A stretch of 30,181 nt of DNA from a virus, in IMG/VR virus record IMGVR_UViG_3300042523_000294, positions 1 to 30,181 of that record; one strand, 5' to 3'. Position 1 is the first letter of the stretch, and the number at the start of each line of letters is the position of its first letter. The position numbers and the translations under genes were made by a program. Under the pieces are notes generated by a model. It did not search any database and was not told the DNA's origin. It saw only the letters and a program-made list of their open reading frames with translations. Positions 1 to 6,045 of this stretch are shown here, in pieces.

Positions 1-40
1 CAACGCCTTGCCCCGCAACGTCTCCCACAAGGAACCCGCA

Positions 41-535
41 ATGAACGTCACCCAGACCCTATCCGTCGAATGCCGCACGCTGGCTGATCTGTTCGCCGCC
101 ACGCCGATCGGCGAAACCGTCAGCTACTCCGCCATGTCTGCCGCCATTGGCCGCAGCATTGCTGATCGCCGGTATCTGGCCATCCGCGCGATGCACATTG
201 CCACCAAGGAAACCGGCGCCATCTTTGGCAGCGTGCGTGGTGTCGGCTATCAGCGCCTCGCCCCTCAGAACGCGCACATGCTGGGGTCACACACGCGGGG
301 CCGCATCCGGCGCAGCGCCAAGCGCACGGCTGACGCCATCGTGGCCGCGATCCAGTCCACGAACGACATGCCCAACGAAGCGCGCCGCAGGGCGTATGCC
401 GAAGTCAACTCGATGCGCCTGGTGCAGCACATCAGCGCAGACAAGCAAGTTTCCGCCGCTGGCACCGAAGCGAAAGCCGAGCCGGTGGCGATCACGATGC
501 GCCGATTTGCCGAGCAGATTGGCGCGGTTGGTTAA
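41..535 (+). CDS. Hypothetical early protein, 164 aa
   Basis: I do not recognise this protein. The ATG at 41 was chosen because an AAGGA Shine-Dalgarno lies about 7 bases upstream; an in-frame CTG/ATG extension further left has no such site. The product is basic and Ala/Arg-rich. Its middle (about residues 30-75) looks like a small winged or HTH-like fold with the segments YSAMSAAIGRSI and YLAIRAMHIATKETG, followed by an Arg-rich stretch (RGRIRRSAKR). It precedes the Gp157-like and RecT genes on the same strand, so it probably belongs to the same early recombination operon. A nucleic-acid-binding role is inferred only from the charge and context. Confidence 0.75.
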   Translation: MNVTQTLSVECRTLADLFAATPIGETVSYSAMSAAIGRSIADRRYLAIRAMHIATKETGAIFGSVRGVGYQRLAPQNAHMLGSHTRGRIRRSAKRTADAIVAAIQSTNDMPNEARRRAYAEVNSMRLVQHISADKQVSAAGTEAKAEPVAITMRRFAEQIGAVG

Positions 536-540
536 CCGCT

Positions 541-554
541 GCGCAGCACTGCGC
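541..554. repeat. Small inverted repeat between early genes
   Basis: GCGCAG and CTGCGC face each other across 2 bases in the 59-base gap between the 164 aa gene and the Gp157-like gene. It could fold as a 5-bp stem with a 4-base loop or act as a protein-binding palindrome. No T-run follows, so it is not a convincing terminator. Confidence 0.3.
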
Positions 555-594
555 TTCGCACAGCGTCTCAACGCTACACAACTCAAGGAACACC

Positions 595-1101
595 ATGAAC
601 ACCCTTGAAATCGCCACCGTCACCAGCGCGGTTCGGATGACCGTTGCACGGATGCGGGAAACTGACCCCTACACCGATGCCGATGCGCTGCTGGCGCTTG
701 TAAACGCCGAGGAACCCGCGTTCGCCGATATCATGACGGCGCTGTGCCGGGCGGCGGATGAGGCGTCCCACGCTTCCGCAATGGTTGATGCTCGCATTGC
801 CGCCTTGAAGGAACGCGAGCGGCGCTTGAACGCCCAGCACGAAGAATACCGCCGCCTGATCTTCGCCGCCATGGATGCCGCCGGGCAACGCGCATGGAAG
901 TCGCCCGAGTTCACGGTGTCGCTCAGCCCCGGCCGCCCCGGCGTGGTCATCACGGACCCCGAAGCAATTCCCGGCGCCTTCATGCGAGTGCGCCGCGAAC
1001 CAGACAAGACAGCCATTGGCGCGGCTATCGCCAGCGGGGCGGATATCCCCGGCGCCGAAATGCGGAACGGGCTTCCGGCCCTCACAATCAGGACGAAATA
1101 A
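595..1101 (+). CDS. Gp157-like phage protein
   Basis: A 168 aa protein of the siphovirus Gp157 type, a family often found beside phage recombination genes; its biochemical role is not established. The visible layout fits: an N-terminal helical region, a charged coiled coil around residues 60-90 (KERERRLNAQHEEYRRL), then the typical C-terminal pattern of K-SPEFTVSLSPGRPGVVITD, an IPGAFMR segment, PDKTAIGAAIASG and GAEMRNGLPALTIR. The start has an AAGGAAC Shine-Dalgarno. It ends one base before the RecT-like ATG, so the two are almost certainly co-translated. The family call rests on the pattern of the C-terminal half. Confidence 0.85.
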   Translation: MNTLEIATVTSAVRMTVARMRETDPYTDADALLALVNAEEPAFADIMTALCRAADEASHASAMVDARIAALKERERRLNAQHEEYRRLIFAAMDAAGQRAWKSPEFTVSLSPGRPGVVITDPEAIPGAFMRVRREPDKTAIGAAIASGADIPGAEMRNGLPALTIRTK

Positions 1102-1102
1102 C

Positions 1103-1915
1103 ATGAGCCTCACAACCACAACCGGCGGCGGCTTGGGCCTTGTGCCGCAGTCGATGGATCAGGCGATGCGGCTGGCTGAGATGATGGCCGTGGGCAAGCT
1201 GGTGCCGTCCCATTTGCAACGGTCGCCGGGCGATTGCCTGATGGTGATTGAGCAGGCGATGCGGTGGGGTATGTCGCCGTTCGCCGTGGCGCAGTCCACT
1301 AGTGTCATTCAGGGCAAGCTGATGTTTGAAGGCAAACTGGTTGCCGCCGCCCTGCACGCTTCCGGGGCTCTGGCCACACGCCTTGCCTACGACTACGCAG
1401 GCGAAGGTGCAGCCAGGCTGGTGCGCGTGTCTGCGGTGCTGGCAGGCGAGACGGAACCGCGCGCGGTAGAGGTCAAGCTGGCCGATGCTAAGACCACGAA
1501 CGGCATGTGGACGAAGCAGCCCGACCAGCAGCTTGCCTACCACGGCGCCCGCGTGTGGGCGCGCCGCTACGCCCCCGAGGTCATGCTTGGCGTTTACACC
1601 CCGGAAGAAATGGAGCCCGCGCCAGCGTTCCACGCAGGCCCCACCATCGAAGCCCGCGCCGAAGTTGCGCAGGAACCCGACCGCATCAAAGACGGCGCCG
1701 ACGCCCTCGCCGCCCAGTTCGCGTCCGTTGCCACGGCACAGGACTATTACGGCATCCTAGACGACGAAAAGACCGCCAAGCAGATGGTCTGGCTCAAGGC
1801 CAACCGCCCTGAACTGTTCGCCACCGTTGACGCCGCCCGCGTGGCTGCGTCGGAGCGGATGGCAGATACGCCTGCGCCGGAAGAGCCGGCATACGACATG
1901 GAGAACGCACGATGA
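1103..1915 (+). CDS. recT: RecT-family single-strand annealing recombinase
   Basis: A 270 aa protein resembling the RecT family, which coats single-stranded DNA and anneals complementary strands in phage recombination. The family core is visible: a helix with IEQAMRWGMSPFAVAQS (about residues 49-65), then VIQGKLMFEGKLVAAALH (68-85), a beta-rich stretch, and the conserved tail WTKQPDQQLAYHGARVWARRYAPEV (136-160), followed by MLGVYTPEEM. The C-terminal third is acidic and less conserved. No exonuclease partner of the YqaJ or RecE type is visible nearby. It starts one base after the Gp157-like stop and overlaps the next gene by ATGA. The family is confident; activity is inferred. Confidence 0.85.
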   Translation: MSLTTTTGGGLGLVPQSMDQAMRLAEMMAVGKLVPSHLQRSPGDCLMVIEQAMRWGMSPFAVAQSTSVIQGKLMFEGKLVAAALHASGALATRLAYDYAGEGAARLVRVSAVLAGETEPRAVEVKLADAKTTNGMWTKQPDQQLAYHGARVWARRYAPEVMLGVYTPEEMEPAPAFHAGPTIEARAEVAQEPDRIKDGADALAAQFASVATAQDYYGILDDEKTAKQMVWLKANRPELFATVDAARVAASERMADTPAPEEPAYDMENAR

Positions 1916-2193
1916 GCGGCACATATCAGCACAAGGAAGGCGCGGGCTCCATGCTCTCAAACAACAAAACGTCCGACGCGCACCCCGACTGGCGTGGCGA
2001 CTTCATGGTCAACGGCACGCTCTACGAGATTGCCGGCTGGGCGGGCTCCACGCAGGGCGGGAAGGCGCGCATTTCGCTGAAGGTGCAGCCGCAGAGGGAG
2101 CGCCAGCCCGCGCCACGGCAGGATGCGGCGCCGCAGGGGCGTGGTGGGGATGCGGATAGGGACGAGATTCCGTTCGCCGCGTGCAAGGAGTGA
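1912..2193 (+). CDS. Small protein with SSB-like C-terminal tip
   Basis: A 93 aa protein overlapping the RecT stop by ATGA. The first 60 residues predict a small beta-rich unit (WRGDFMVNGTLYEIAGWAG then KARISLKVQPQ), followed by a disordered Pro/Arg/Gln linker and an acidic-hydrophobic end, DRDEIPFAACKE. Bacterial and phage single-stranded DNA-binding proteins end in a DDDIPF-type tip after a disordered linker, and the layout here is alike, although the tip is followed by five more residues and the N-terminal part is short for an OB fold. It could be a minimal SSB-like or RecT accessory protein. Unrecognised otherwise. Confidence 0.75.
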   Translation: MSGTYQHKEGAGSMLSNNKTSDAHPDWRGDFMVNGTLYEIAGWAGSTQGGKARISLKVQPQRERQPAPRQDAAPQGRGGDADRDEIPFAACKE

Positions 2194-2197
2194 CGCC

Positions 2198-2542
2198 ATG
2201 ACAAACAAAGCACGACTGGCCGCGCTGGAGGCGGTGGCGGAGGCGGCTGCAAACTACCGCAAAGCACGACTGAACAACGATCCAGATATGATCGTAATAT
2301 CAAAGCGTTCACAGCTTTACAACGCCCTCTACGCCCTCTACGCCCTAGACGCTCTCCCCGCACAGCCGCCGGGGGAGACGGTGGAAGTGTATGGCGTCAT
2401 CAAAGACGATGATGGCGTGATCTACATGATCGACCATTCGCTTCAGGATGGATACGCCGGCCATGTCATCGCCAACGTGACCGCCCGCGTCCTGTTGCCA
2501 ACCGTGCCCACAATCACCGTCACGCTGGAGGTGAAGCCATGA
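2198..2542 (+). CDS. Hypothetical early protein, 114 aa
   Basis: An unrecognised 114 aa protein whose ATG lies 4 bases after the previous stop, with an AAGGAG site inside the end of that gene. The N-terminus is Ala-rich and helical (ARLAALEAVAEAAANYRKARLN), with a short repeated ALYALYALDALP segment. The C-terminal half alternates hydrophobic and charged residues and probably forms strands (VYGVIKDDDGVIYMIDHSL, VTARVLLPTVPTITVTLEV). It ends in an ATGA overlap with the next gene. Its place in the accessory part of the early operon suggests a host-takeover or dispensable function, by context only. Confidence 0.7.
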   Translation: MTNKARLAALEAVAEAAANYRKARLNNDPDMIVISKRSQLYNALYALYALDALPAQPPGETVEVYGVIKDDDGVIYMIDHSLQDGYAGHVIANVTARVLLPTVPTITVTLEVKP

Positions 2543-2781
2543 GCGCGCGGGATGCTGTGCTTGTTGGTATGCAAGTCGATATATCGCCACCTTGGACGAA
2601 GACAATGCGCGCCGACGCCATCCTCTCCGCCCTCTCCGCCGCCGGTTACGCGGTGGTGCCGGTGGAGCCGACAGAGGCGATGATACTTGCAGCGCCCGGT
2701 CGCGACCAGCAAGGCGAAGAAGAAAGCATGTATCACGGCATCTACCGCGCCATGCTCGCAGCATCGGAGCCCACGCGATGA
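2539..2781 (+). CDS. Small early phage protein, 80 aa
   Basis: An 80 aa protein carrying the patterns ADAILSALSAAGYAVVPVEP, TEAMILAA and IYRAMLAA. Short proteins built from such segments (GY-VVP-EPTEAM then YRAM-A) are common in phages of Proteobacteria and have no established function. It overlaps both neighbours by ATGA, so translation is coupled. Confidence 0.7.
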   Translation: MSARDAVLVGMQVDISPPWTKTMRADAILSALSAAGYAVVPVEPTEAMILAAPGRDQQGEEESMYHGIYRAMLAASEPTR

Positions 2782-3062
2782 GCGACGTGATGGATGCGAT
2801 CGCACAAAGCCTGTGGGCGGAATTTCACAGGCGAAAGCCTGAGCGGTTTCCGGATTCGTGTCCCAATCCGCAGCGTTGGCGTGACCTTGCCCGCGCCGCG
2901 ATCCGCGCCGTCACCGAACGCGGCGGCCTGGTGGTGGGGAAGATGCCAGAGGAATGGAGCGACAGCGGGAAACTCACAGAACACATGCAAACGTTTTATG
3001 ACGGTCGCAACCACGCCCTCGCCGCAGTCCGCGCCAACGCGGTGAAGGTGGAGGAAGTGTGA
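2778..3062 (+). CDS. Small early phage protein, 94 aa
   Basis: An unrecognised 94 aa protein. The N-terminal part is helical (MDAIAQSLWAEFHRRKPERF) and is followed by WRDLARAAIRAV, a motif also common in small phage proteins of unknown function. The start is fixed by the ATGA overlap with the previous gene, and the stop overlaps the next ATG as TGATG. Longer readings in this frame begin upstream inside the previous gene and are not needed. Confidence 0.7.
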   Translation: MSDVMDAIAQSLWAEFHRRKPERFPDSCPNPQRWRDLARAAIRAVTERGGLVVGKMPEEWSDSGKLTEHMQTFYDGRNHALAAVRANAVKVEEV

Positions 3063-3178
3063 TGGATGAACATGAAAAAGCCCGCTGGCACGCATGGGCG
3101 CGCGTTGCAATCGGGTGGTCATTGGGTGGCGCCTTCGTGCTTGCGTATTTTGCTGTCCTTGGGGCGTTTCAGCGATGA
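3062..3178 (+). CDS. Tiny one-TM membrane protein, 38 aa
   Basis: A 38-codon ORF linked on both sides by overlaps (TGATG with the gene before, ATGA with the gene after). The N-terminus is charged (MDEHEKARWHAW) and is followed by a single hydrophobic helix (about residues 15-35: VAIGWSLGGAFVLAYFAVLG) ending in a basic residue. Seamless coupling on both sides supports a real gene. The function is unknown; a small membrane effector is possible. Confidence 0.65.
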   Translation: MDEHEKARWHAWARVAIGWSLGGAFVLAYFAVLGAFQR

Positions 3179-3696
3179 GTGTGGTGACGGAATGGCGTTT
3201 CCGTAAAAAACCTGTTGTGATTGAAGCCTTTCAGTTGGGCGTAAAATGGCCCGAATGGTGGCACGAGAAGCACATCACGAACGAAGTCACTACGCACAAT
3301 GCCGACGGGCGGCATAGGGGTGGCCCGGATTACGCGCTGATCCACACCCTAGAAGGCGTGATGCGTGCAGAGAAAGGCGATTGGATTATTCGCGGCGTAA
3401 GGGGGGAAATTTACCCGTGTAAACCGGATATTTTCGCGCTGACATATGAGGCCGTTTCTGATCTCGCCCCCGTCACACCCCCCGCCACCGTCGCCGCGCT
3501 GGTGGAGGCGTTGGAGGCGTTCAGCGTGGCGATACCCGCCGTGCTGGATGCTGCCGACATTGACGCATCGGATACGGTATTCACGGTTCGCGCGGTATCG
3601 CCCACAGGCTCGCGGGAACTGGCGCAACGGTCGCTGGCGGATATGCTTGAAGCCGCCCGCGCCGCCCTCGCCCTCTACCGGGAGGCGGGGCGATGA
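3175..3696 (+). CDS. Conserved phage protein, KKPVVIEAFQ type, 173 aa
   Basis: The N-terminal half matches a widely occurring phage protein of unknown function, with FRKKPVVIEAFQ near residues 10-21 and the signature TLEGVMRAEKGDWIIRG and VRGEIYPCKPDIFALTYE around residues 61-100. This part is probably a compact beta domain. The C-terminal half is an Ala-rich helical extension ending in AARAALALYREAGR. The start at 3175 is set by the ATGA overlap with the 38 aa ORF; a longer reading from 3094 would run through that ORF and lacks its own ribosome site. It shares its first six residues, MSVVTE, with the next gene. Confidence 0.75.
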   Translation: MSVVTEWRFRKKPVVIEAFQLGVKWPEWWHEKHITNEVTTHNADGRHRGGPDYALIHTLEGVMRAEKGDWIIRGVRGEIYPCKPDIFALTYEAVSDLAPVTPPATVAALVEALEAFSVAIPAVLDAADIDASDTVFTVRAVSPTGSRELAQRSLADMLEAARAALALYREAGR

Positions 3697-4010
3697 GCGT
3701 GGTGACGGAGGAGATGCTCAAGGCCATTCTCCGCGCTTACATGGCACGGATGGCGAGCGAAATGCAGAGCCACGCCAACGGGGAAATCGACATCCCCAGC
3801 CGCGATCAAGTTGAGATCATTCTCGCCGCCGTCGCGCCCCTCATCGCCGCACAGGAGCGGGAAAGAGCCGCAGCGATGGTTGAAACGTCGCTCTACATCA
3901 TGTCGGACAGCAAGCCGTCACATCTAGAATACGACCCGAAGCGCGCCAAGAACGATAACCACCACGCCACCATCGCAGCCGCCATCCGCGCGCTAGGAGA
4001 AGCGACATGA
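3693..4010 (+). CDS. Hypothetical early protein, 105 aa
   Basis: A mainly helical 105 aa protein of unknown function. It begins MSVVTEEMLKAILRAYMARMA, sharing its first six residues and the surrounding DNA with the preceding gene. It then has VEIILAAVAPLIAAQERERAAAMVE and ends in ATIAAAIRALGEAT, a C-terminal pattern seen in other small phage early proteins. It overlaps both neighbours by ATGA. Confidence 0.7.
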   Translation: MSVVTEEMLKAILRAYMARMASEMQSHANGEIDIPSRDQVEIILAAVAPLIAAQERERAAAMVETSLYIMSDSKPSHLEYDPKRAKNDNHHATIAAAIRALGEAT

Positions 4011-4063
4011 GCGCGCGCCCGGACGAACGCGCTGGCAGGGACGCCGACGCATTTTGTGGATGA
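4007..4063 (+). CDS. Possible 18-codon coupled ORF
   Basis: An ATG overlapping the previous stop (ATGA) opens a frame of only 18 codons that ends 13 bases before the convergent minus-strand gene. It has the coupling pattern of its neighbours but is too short to judge; it may be a degenerate remnant or a by-product. Confidence 0.25.
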   Translation: MSARPDERAGRDADAFCG

Positions 4064-4076
4064 TCGGATCTAGCCG

Positions 4077-4343
4077 CTACTTCCAATGCCAGAAATGCGC
4101 CGCCACCCATCCACCGCCAGCCGCCAACAGGGGCCAAATCGTGTTGGAAATCCACAAAGCAACACGAAGCCCCGTCTTGGCATCGCGTACGTCAGCGCCG
4201 ATGACTTCAACCTGCTTGGCTAGACGCTCAAGGGCTTCTTCCATCCGACCCATCCGATCGTCTCGGGCGACTCCGCGCTCTTCCAACCGTGTAAGACGTT
4301 CATACACGGCTTGCATTGGCCCTATGTCAATGCCGTCGTTCAT
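4077..4343 (-). CDS. Coiled-coil plus one-TM protein, candidate holin
   Basis: An 88 aa protein at the far end of the late operon. Residues 5-50 are charged and heptad-like (YERLTRLEERGVARDDRMG, then RMEEALERLAKQVEVI). After a short linker (ADVRDAKTGLRV) comes one hydrophobic C-terminal helix, LWISNTIWPLLAAGGGWVAAHF. This coiled-coil/one-TM layout is that of XhlA-type haemolysin or holin-associated proteins and of some small phage holins. The start at the MNDGID methionine is preferred, with a GGGGG stretch upstream. A lysis role fits the position after the tail genes but no endolysin is next to it. Confidence 0.6.
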   Translation of the reverse strand: MNDGIDIGPMQAVYERLTRLEERGVARDDRMGRMEEALERLAKQVEVIGADVRDAKTGLRVALWISNTIWPLLAAGGGWVAAHFWHWK

Positions 4344-4375
4344 GGAACAAAAACCCCCGCGCTTCCACAACCTAT

Positions 4376-4392
4376 AAGCGAAATCATCGCTT
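4376..4392. other. Weak stem-loop between late genes
   Basis: AAGCGA and TCGCTT pair across a 5-base loop in the 76-base gap between the 51 aa gene and the candidate holin gene. There is no clear T-run on the minus strand, so it may be an RNA processing or attenuation element, or chance. Confidence 0.25.
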
Positions 4393-4419
4393 TAACGGAA
4401 CATTGACGCATTATTGTTG

Positions 4420-4575
4420 TTAGTCGATGTCATCGCGCGTGGCGCGGTATTCGGTTTCGGGGATGGCCCGCATGCCGTCGCCGGGATGCCAGTCGGTAAC
4501 GCCATCCCATAGAACGACGTTGACGGCAGTCCCGTCAGCATCCAGCACAATGTACGGAATCGGTTCTGCGTTCAT
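4420..4575 (-). CDS. Small tail-associated protein, 51 aa
   Basis: A 51-codon frame starting 2 bases after the stop of the glycine-rich adhesin gene. The product begins MNAEPIPYIVLDADGTAVN and continues VVLWDGVTDWHPGDGMRAIP. The DG-AVNVVLWDG-T-W-P pattern is typical of short proteins or C-terminal segments coded beside phage tail-fibre genes, where they are tail-fibre components or assembly helpers. The tight spacing and that pattern support the gene; the exact role is not known. Confidence 0.7.
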   Translation of the reverse strand: MNAEPIPYIVLDADGTAVNVVLWDGVTDWHPGDGMRAIPETEYRATRDDID

Positions 4576-4577
4576 TG

Positions 4578-5540
4578 TCACCACTCCCACACGATGACGA
4601 TGCCAGCGCCGCCGGCTCCGCCGTTGCCGCCCACGCGCGCCGCGCCGCTGTCACCCGCGCCGCCGCCACCGCCGCCGGCTCCGAAACCGCCGCCAGAACC
4701 GCCAGCGCCACCATTGGCCGCCGTGCCGGAACCACCGCCACCTCCGCCACTACCAATGCTGCCCGTCGTGTTGTTCAACAGTTGCGGAGATGCCCCGGTG
4801 CCGTTGCTGCCGGCAGTCGCTACGGCACCGCCAACCGCCTGTGATGCGCTACCTTGAAAGAGCGCAGTGCCACCAGCATTGCCCGCCGCAGGAGTGCCAA
4901 TGTTGAACCCGCCGCCCGCGCCGCCGCCCGATGCGCCCTGGTATGCTACGCCCCCACCACCCGCGACACCTGTTGCGCTGCAACCACCGCCGCTTCCTCC
5001 AAATCCAGAGACATTTATGCCAACGCCACCCACGCCGAACCCGCCCGCATTTGCAATGCCGAACCCACCAGTCCCGCCAGCCGCGTTCGTTCCAAATCCT
5101 CCGGATTGGGTAATGGCAAATGTCGCCCCGCCGCCGCCGCTGGCGCTGCCCAGCGCGCCAGGAGCACCACCGCCGCCACCGCCAGCATAAGCCAGCGTGC
5201 CGAAAGACGATTGGCCACCTCTCGCGCCTTGCCCCGCAATAGAGCCACCCGGAGGTATAACGCCGCTGGTTCCACCCGCACCGGCCGCGCCAACCGTGAC
5301 CGCTACGCTCTCCGGCAGGTCCGACGCTCTGTAAATGACCCACGAACAACCCGCGCCACCGCCACCACCACCGCCGGAGCCGGAAGCTGCCGCGGCATAG
5401 GTGCCGCCGAAGCCGCCGCCGCCGCCGCCGCCTACCACGAGAACAGCAACATATCGCGCGCCGCTAGATTTGGTGTAAGTGCCACTCCCGGTAAACGTCG
5501 AAACGACGCGCGCACCAGGCGCTATTGCTCGAAGTGCCAT
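4578..5540 (-). CDS. Glycine-rich tail adhesin
   Basis: A 320 aa protein with an N-terminal beta unit containing FTGSGTYTKSSGARYVAVLV, followed by about 250 residues of glycine-rich sequence with many GGGGGG runs and a hydrophobic C-terminus, AGIVIVWEW. The pattern of GTYT--SGA-YV-V-VVGGGGGG and a sandwich of polyglycine segments is known from phage receptor-binding adhesins, where glycine-rich loops or polyglycine-II helices form a variable binding tip. It sits downstream of two larger tail proteins and shares its first base with the stop of the gene before it. Likely role: host-surface recognition at the distal end of the tail. Confidence 0.8.
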   Translation of the reverse strand: MALRAIAPGARVVSTFTGSGTYTKSSGARYVAVLVVGGGGGGGFGGTYAAAASGSGGGGGGGAGCSWVIYRASDLPESVAVTVGAAGAGGTSGVIPPGGSIAGQGARGGQSSFGTLAYAGGGGGGAPGALGSASGGGGATFAITQSGGFGTNAAGGTGGFGIANAGGFGVGGVGINVSGFGGSGGGCSATGVAGGGGVAYQGASGGGAGGGFNIGTPAAGNAGGTALFQGSASQAVGGAVATAGSNGTGASPQLLNNTTGSIGSGGGGGGSGTAANGGAGGSGGGFGAGGGGGGAGDSGAARVGGNGGAGGAGIVIVWEW

Positions 5541-5884
5541 CAGACGCCACTCCCGCGCGTGATGCGGACGGTTGCCGTGCCCGCCGCCGTGATGCCCGCG
5601 ACATTCAAGCCGGTGCCCGAATCATCAACCCGAACGGTGCTGATCTCTCCTGCTAGGATCGGGAAAGAACCGTCGTTTGCGGCGTTGACGACACCGCCCG
5701 CCGTGGCCACGACACCCGCGTTGCCGAAAGCAAGGAACGCGGTGCTGGGGCCTTCGTTGCGCAAAAGCAGGGTATCGCCAACCGTGCCCAATACGACGTT
5801 GGCGCTGCCGCTGGTTGTGGTGCAAGCAACCGTGCTGGTTTGTTCAGGGTAAAACGCCTGAAACGCAGTAGGAATAGCGGTCAT
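5540..5884 (-). CDS. Virion-associated beta protein, 114 aa
   Basis: A 114 aa protein dominated by small and beta-forming residues (STVACTTTSGSANVVLG, TLLLRNEGPSTAFLAFGNAG, TVRITRGSGV). This resembles small beta-sandwich proteins encoded beside phage tail and head genes, which often decorate the particle or link tail fibres. The start is the TAATG overlap with the 53 aa gene and the end the TGATG overlap with the adhesin gene. The function beyond a probable virion or tail role is unknown. Confidence 0.7.
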   Translation of the reverse strand: MTAIPTAFQAFYPEQTSTVACTTTSGSANVVLGTVGDTLLLRNEGPSTAFLAFGNAGVVATAGGVVNAANDGSFPILAGEISTVRVDDSGTGLNVAGITAAGTATVRITRGSGV

Positions 5885-6045
5885 TACTCAGGCTCCTTTG
5901 CCGGCGCCGGCTGCTGTGCCGCCTGCATGGCGGTGCGGAATGCGTTCAACGCCTCTTCGCGGGCGTGGTAGGGCACGGGCCGTTCCATCATCGCCGCGTA
6001 AAGAACGTTCCAAACGTCGATGGGGAGAGAAGGGGAAGGATTCAT
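5884..6045 (-). CDS. Small helical protein, 53 aa
   Basis: A 53-codon frame that exactly fills the gap between the 719 aa fibre gene (stop directly before its ATG) and the 114 aa gene (TAATG overlap). The product begins MNPSPSLPIDVWNVLYAAMM, followed by HAREEALNAFRTAMQAAQQP and a Pro/Ala/Lys-rich end. A different frame over the same bases is longer on paper but Arg-rich and lacks these junctions. The function is unknown; the position suggests a tail-fibre helper. Confidence 0.7.
   Translation of the reverse strand: MNPSPSLPIDVWNVLYAAMMERPVPYHAREEALNAFRTAMQAAQQPAPAKEPE

Noticed and set aside
1-44. A coding end overlapping the first gene by ATGA
   Set aside because: A 13-codon open stretch ends at 42-44, but the leader resembles the non-coding leader before 595, so it is not supported as a gene end.
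4854-5852. A 332-codon open frame on the plus strand
   Set aside because: Antisense to the glycine-rich adhesin; its Pro/Ala/Arg composition is the complement of GGC/GGT codons.
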